From: Pseudomonadota bacterium
Lineage (GTDB): Bacteria > Pseudomonadota > Gammaproteobacteria > Acidiferrobacterales > UBA6901
Direction: 5' to 3'
DNA: 7,524 bases
Assembly (NCBI GenBank): GCA_021785795.1
Contig: JAJYEK010000179.1
Coordinates: 1 to 7,524 of the forward strand
Shown: positions 7,120 through 7,524 of the stretch, one piece after another
Numbering within the stretch: the first letter of the stretch is position 1
Layout of the letters: every line of letters begins with the position of its first letter
Made by a program: the position numbers and the translations under genes
The notes under the pieces: generated by a model
Told to the model about the DNA's origin: nothing
The model's input: only the letters and a program-made list of their open reading frames with translations
Databases searched by the model: none

Positions 7120-7524
7120 GGAATCGGCATTCCCAGCTCTCGCAAGAGCATTGCAAGTTCGTACAACGGCAGTCCCATGACACCCGAATAGCTTCCCTCC
7201 AGGCGCGCGATGAAGGCAGAGGCCCTGCCCTGGATCGCATAGGCGCCTGCTTTGTCGGCAGGTTCGCCAGACTCCCAGTATCGCGCAATCTCCTCCTCGG
7301 AGAGGGGGCCAAAGGTGACACGGCTTTCACTGATAGCACTGCGCTCCACACCTTGATTCACGATGCACAAGGCCGTAAAGACTCGGTGGGTTCTGCCAGC
7401 CAGTCGTCGCAGCATTCGGCAGGCGTGGTCCCGGTTCCGGGGCTTCCCGAGAATTTCCCGGTCGACAACCACCTCGGTGTCCGCGCCCAGCACCGGAAGC
7501 GGGCACCCGGCACGCAAGTCAACG
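7116..7524 (-). CDS. maf: Maf-family nucleoside triphosphate pyrophosphatase, 5' end cut by window edge
   Basis: About 135 C-terminal residues are present of a protein usually about 190-200 long. The missing N-terminus would hold the SxSPRR phosphate-binding motif. Visible family signatures are PVLGADTEVVVD, with the catalytic-region Asp in GADT, then SRVTFGPLSEEEI and YWESGEPADKAGAYAIQG, and finally GSYSGVMGLPLYEL. The position directly before rng and the GEPADKAGAYAIQG pattern point to the YhdE branch. That branch hydrolyses dTTP and UTP, and modified pyrimidine nucleotides, to monophosphates, and is proposed to sanitise the nucleotide pool and to influence cell division. The branch is inferred. 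The reading frame runs to the right edge without a stop, so no start is seen; a TTG at 7517 is internal. The TGA stop overlaps the rng GTG. Confidence 0.96.
   Translation of the reverse strand, partial: VDLRAGCPLPVLGADTEVVVDREILGKPRNRDHACRMLRRLAGRTHRVFTALCIVNQGVERSAISESRVTFGPLSEEEIARYWESGEPADKAGAYAIQGRASAFIARLEGSYSGVMGLPLYELAMLLRELGMPIP

Noticed and set aside
1..7524. tRNA or rRNA genes, insertion sequences, CRISPR arrays, attachment sites
   Set aside because: No such pattern was found on either strand. The window is almost fully covered by conserved housekeeping genes in a familiar order.

Overview
This window reads as chromosomal backbone of a GC-rich gammaproteobacterium. It holds five genes on the minus strand, in transcription order from right to left: maf (5' part only), rng, yhdP, a small secreted protein of unknown function, and a nitrilase-family amidase (3' part only). 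From memory, maf-rng-yhdP followed by a C-N hydrolase is the order found downstream of mreBCD in Pseudomonas and relatives, and E. coli has maf(yhdE)-rng-yhdP-tldD. I cannot assign a genus. Nothing in the window looks like a mobile element, prophage, CRISPR array or recent transfer.

Region by region. 7116-7524 is the C-terminal two thirds of a Maf nucleotide pyrophosphatase, cut by the right edge. 5629-7119 is a complete RNase G with an intact catalytic site and zinc-link, starting at GTG and overlapping maf by 4 bases. 5137-5628 is a gap between rng and yhdP. It carries a 51-codon open frame on the plus strand (5427-5582) with a very strong ribosome binding site, a sigma70-like plus-strand promoter about 130 bases upstream of it, and a plausible minus-strand -10 for yhdP embedded in the same AT-rich core. 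1135-5136 is YhdP, a very large AsmA-like envelope protein. 639-1103 is a 154-residue exported protein that I do not recognise. 1-642 is a Nit/C-N hydrolase with the Glu-Lys-Cys triad visible. It begins at a TTG overlapping the upstream stop codon and is cut by the left edge.

The genes are mainly housekeeping: nucleotide sanitation (Maf), rRNA and mRNA processing (RNase G), phospholipid traffic to the outer membrane (YhdP) and metabolite repair (Nit amidase). maf-rng and the secreted protein-nit pair look translationally coupled through 4-base overlaps. The least explained parts are the divergent small ORF that splits rng from yhdP and the uncharacterised exported protein between yhdP and nit. 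I did not find evidence of an elaborate novel system, and those two loci are the places to look.
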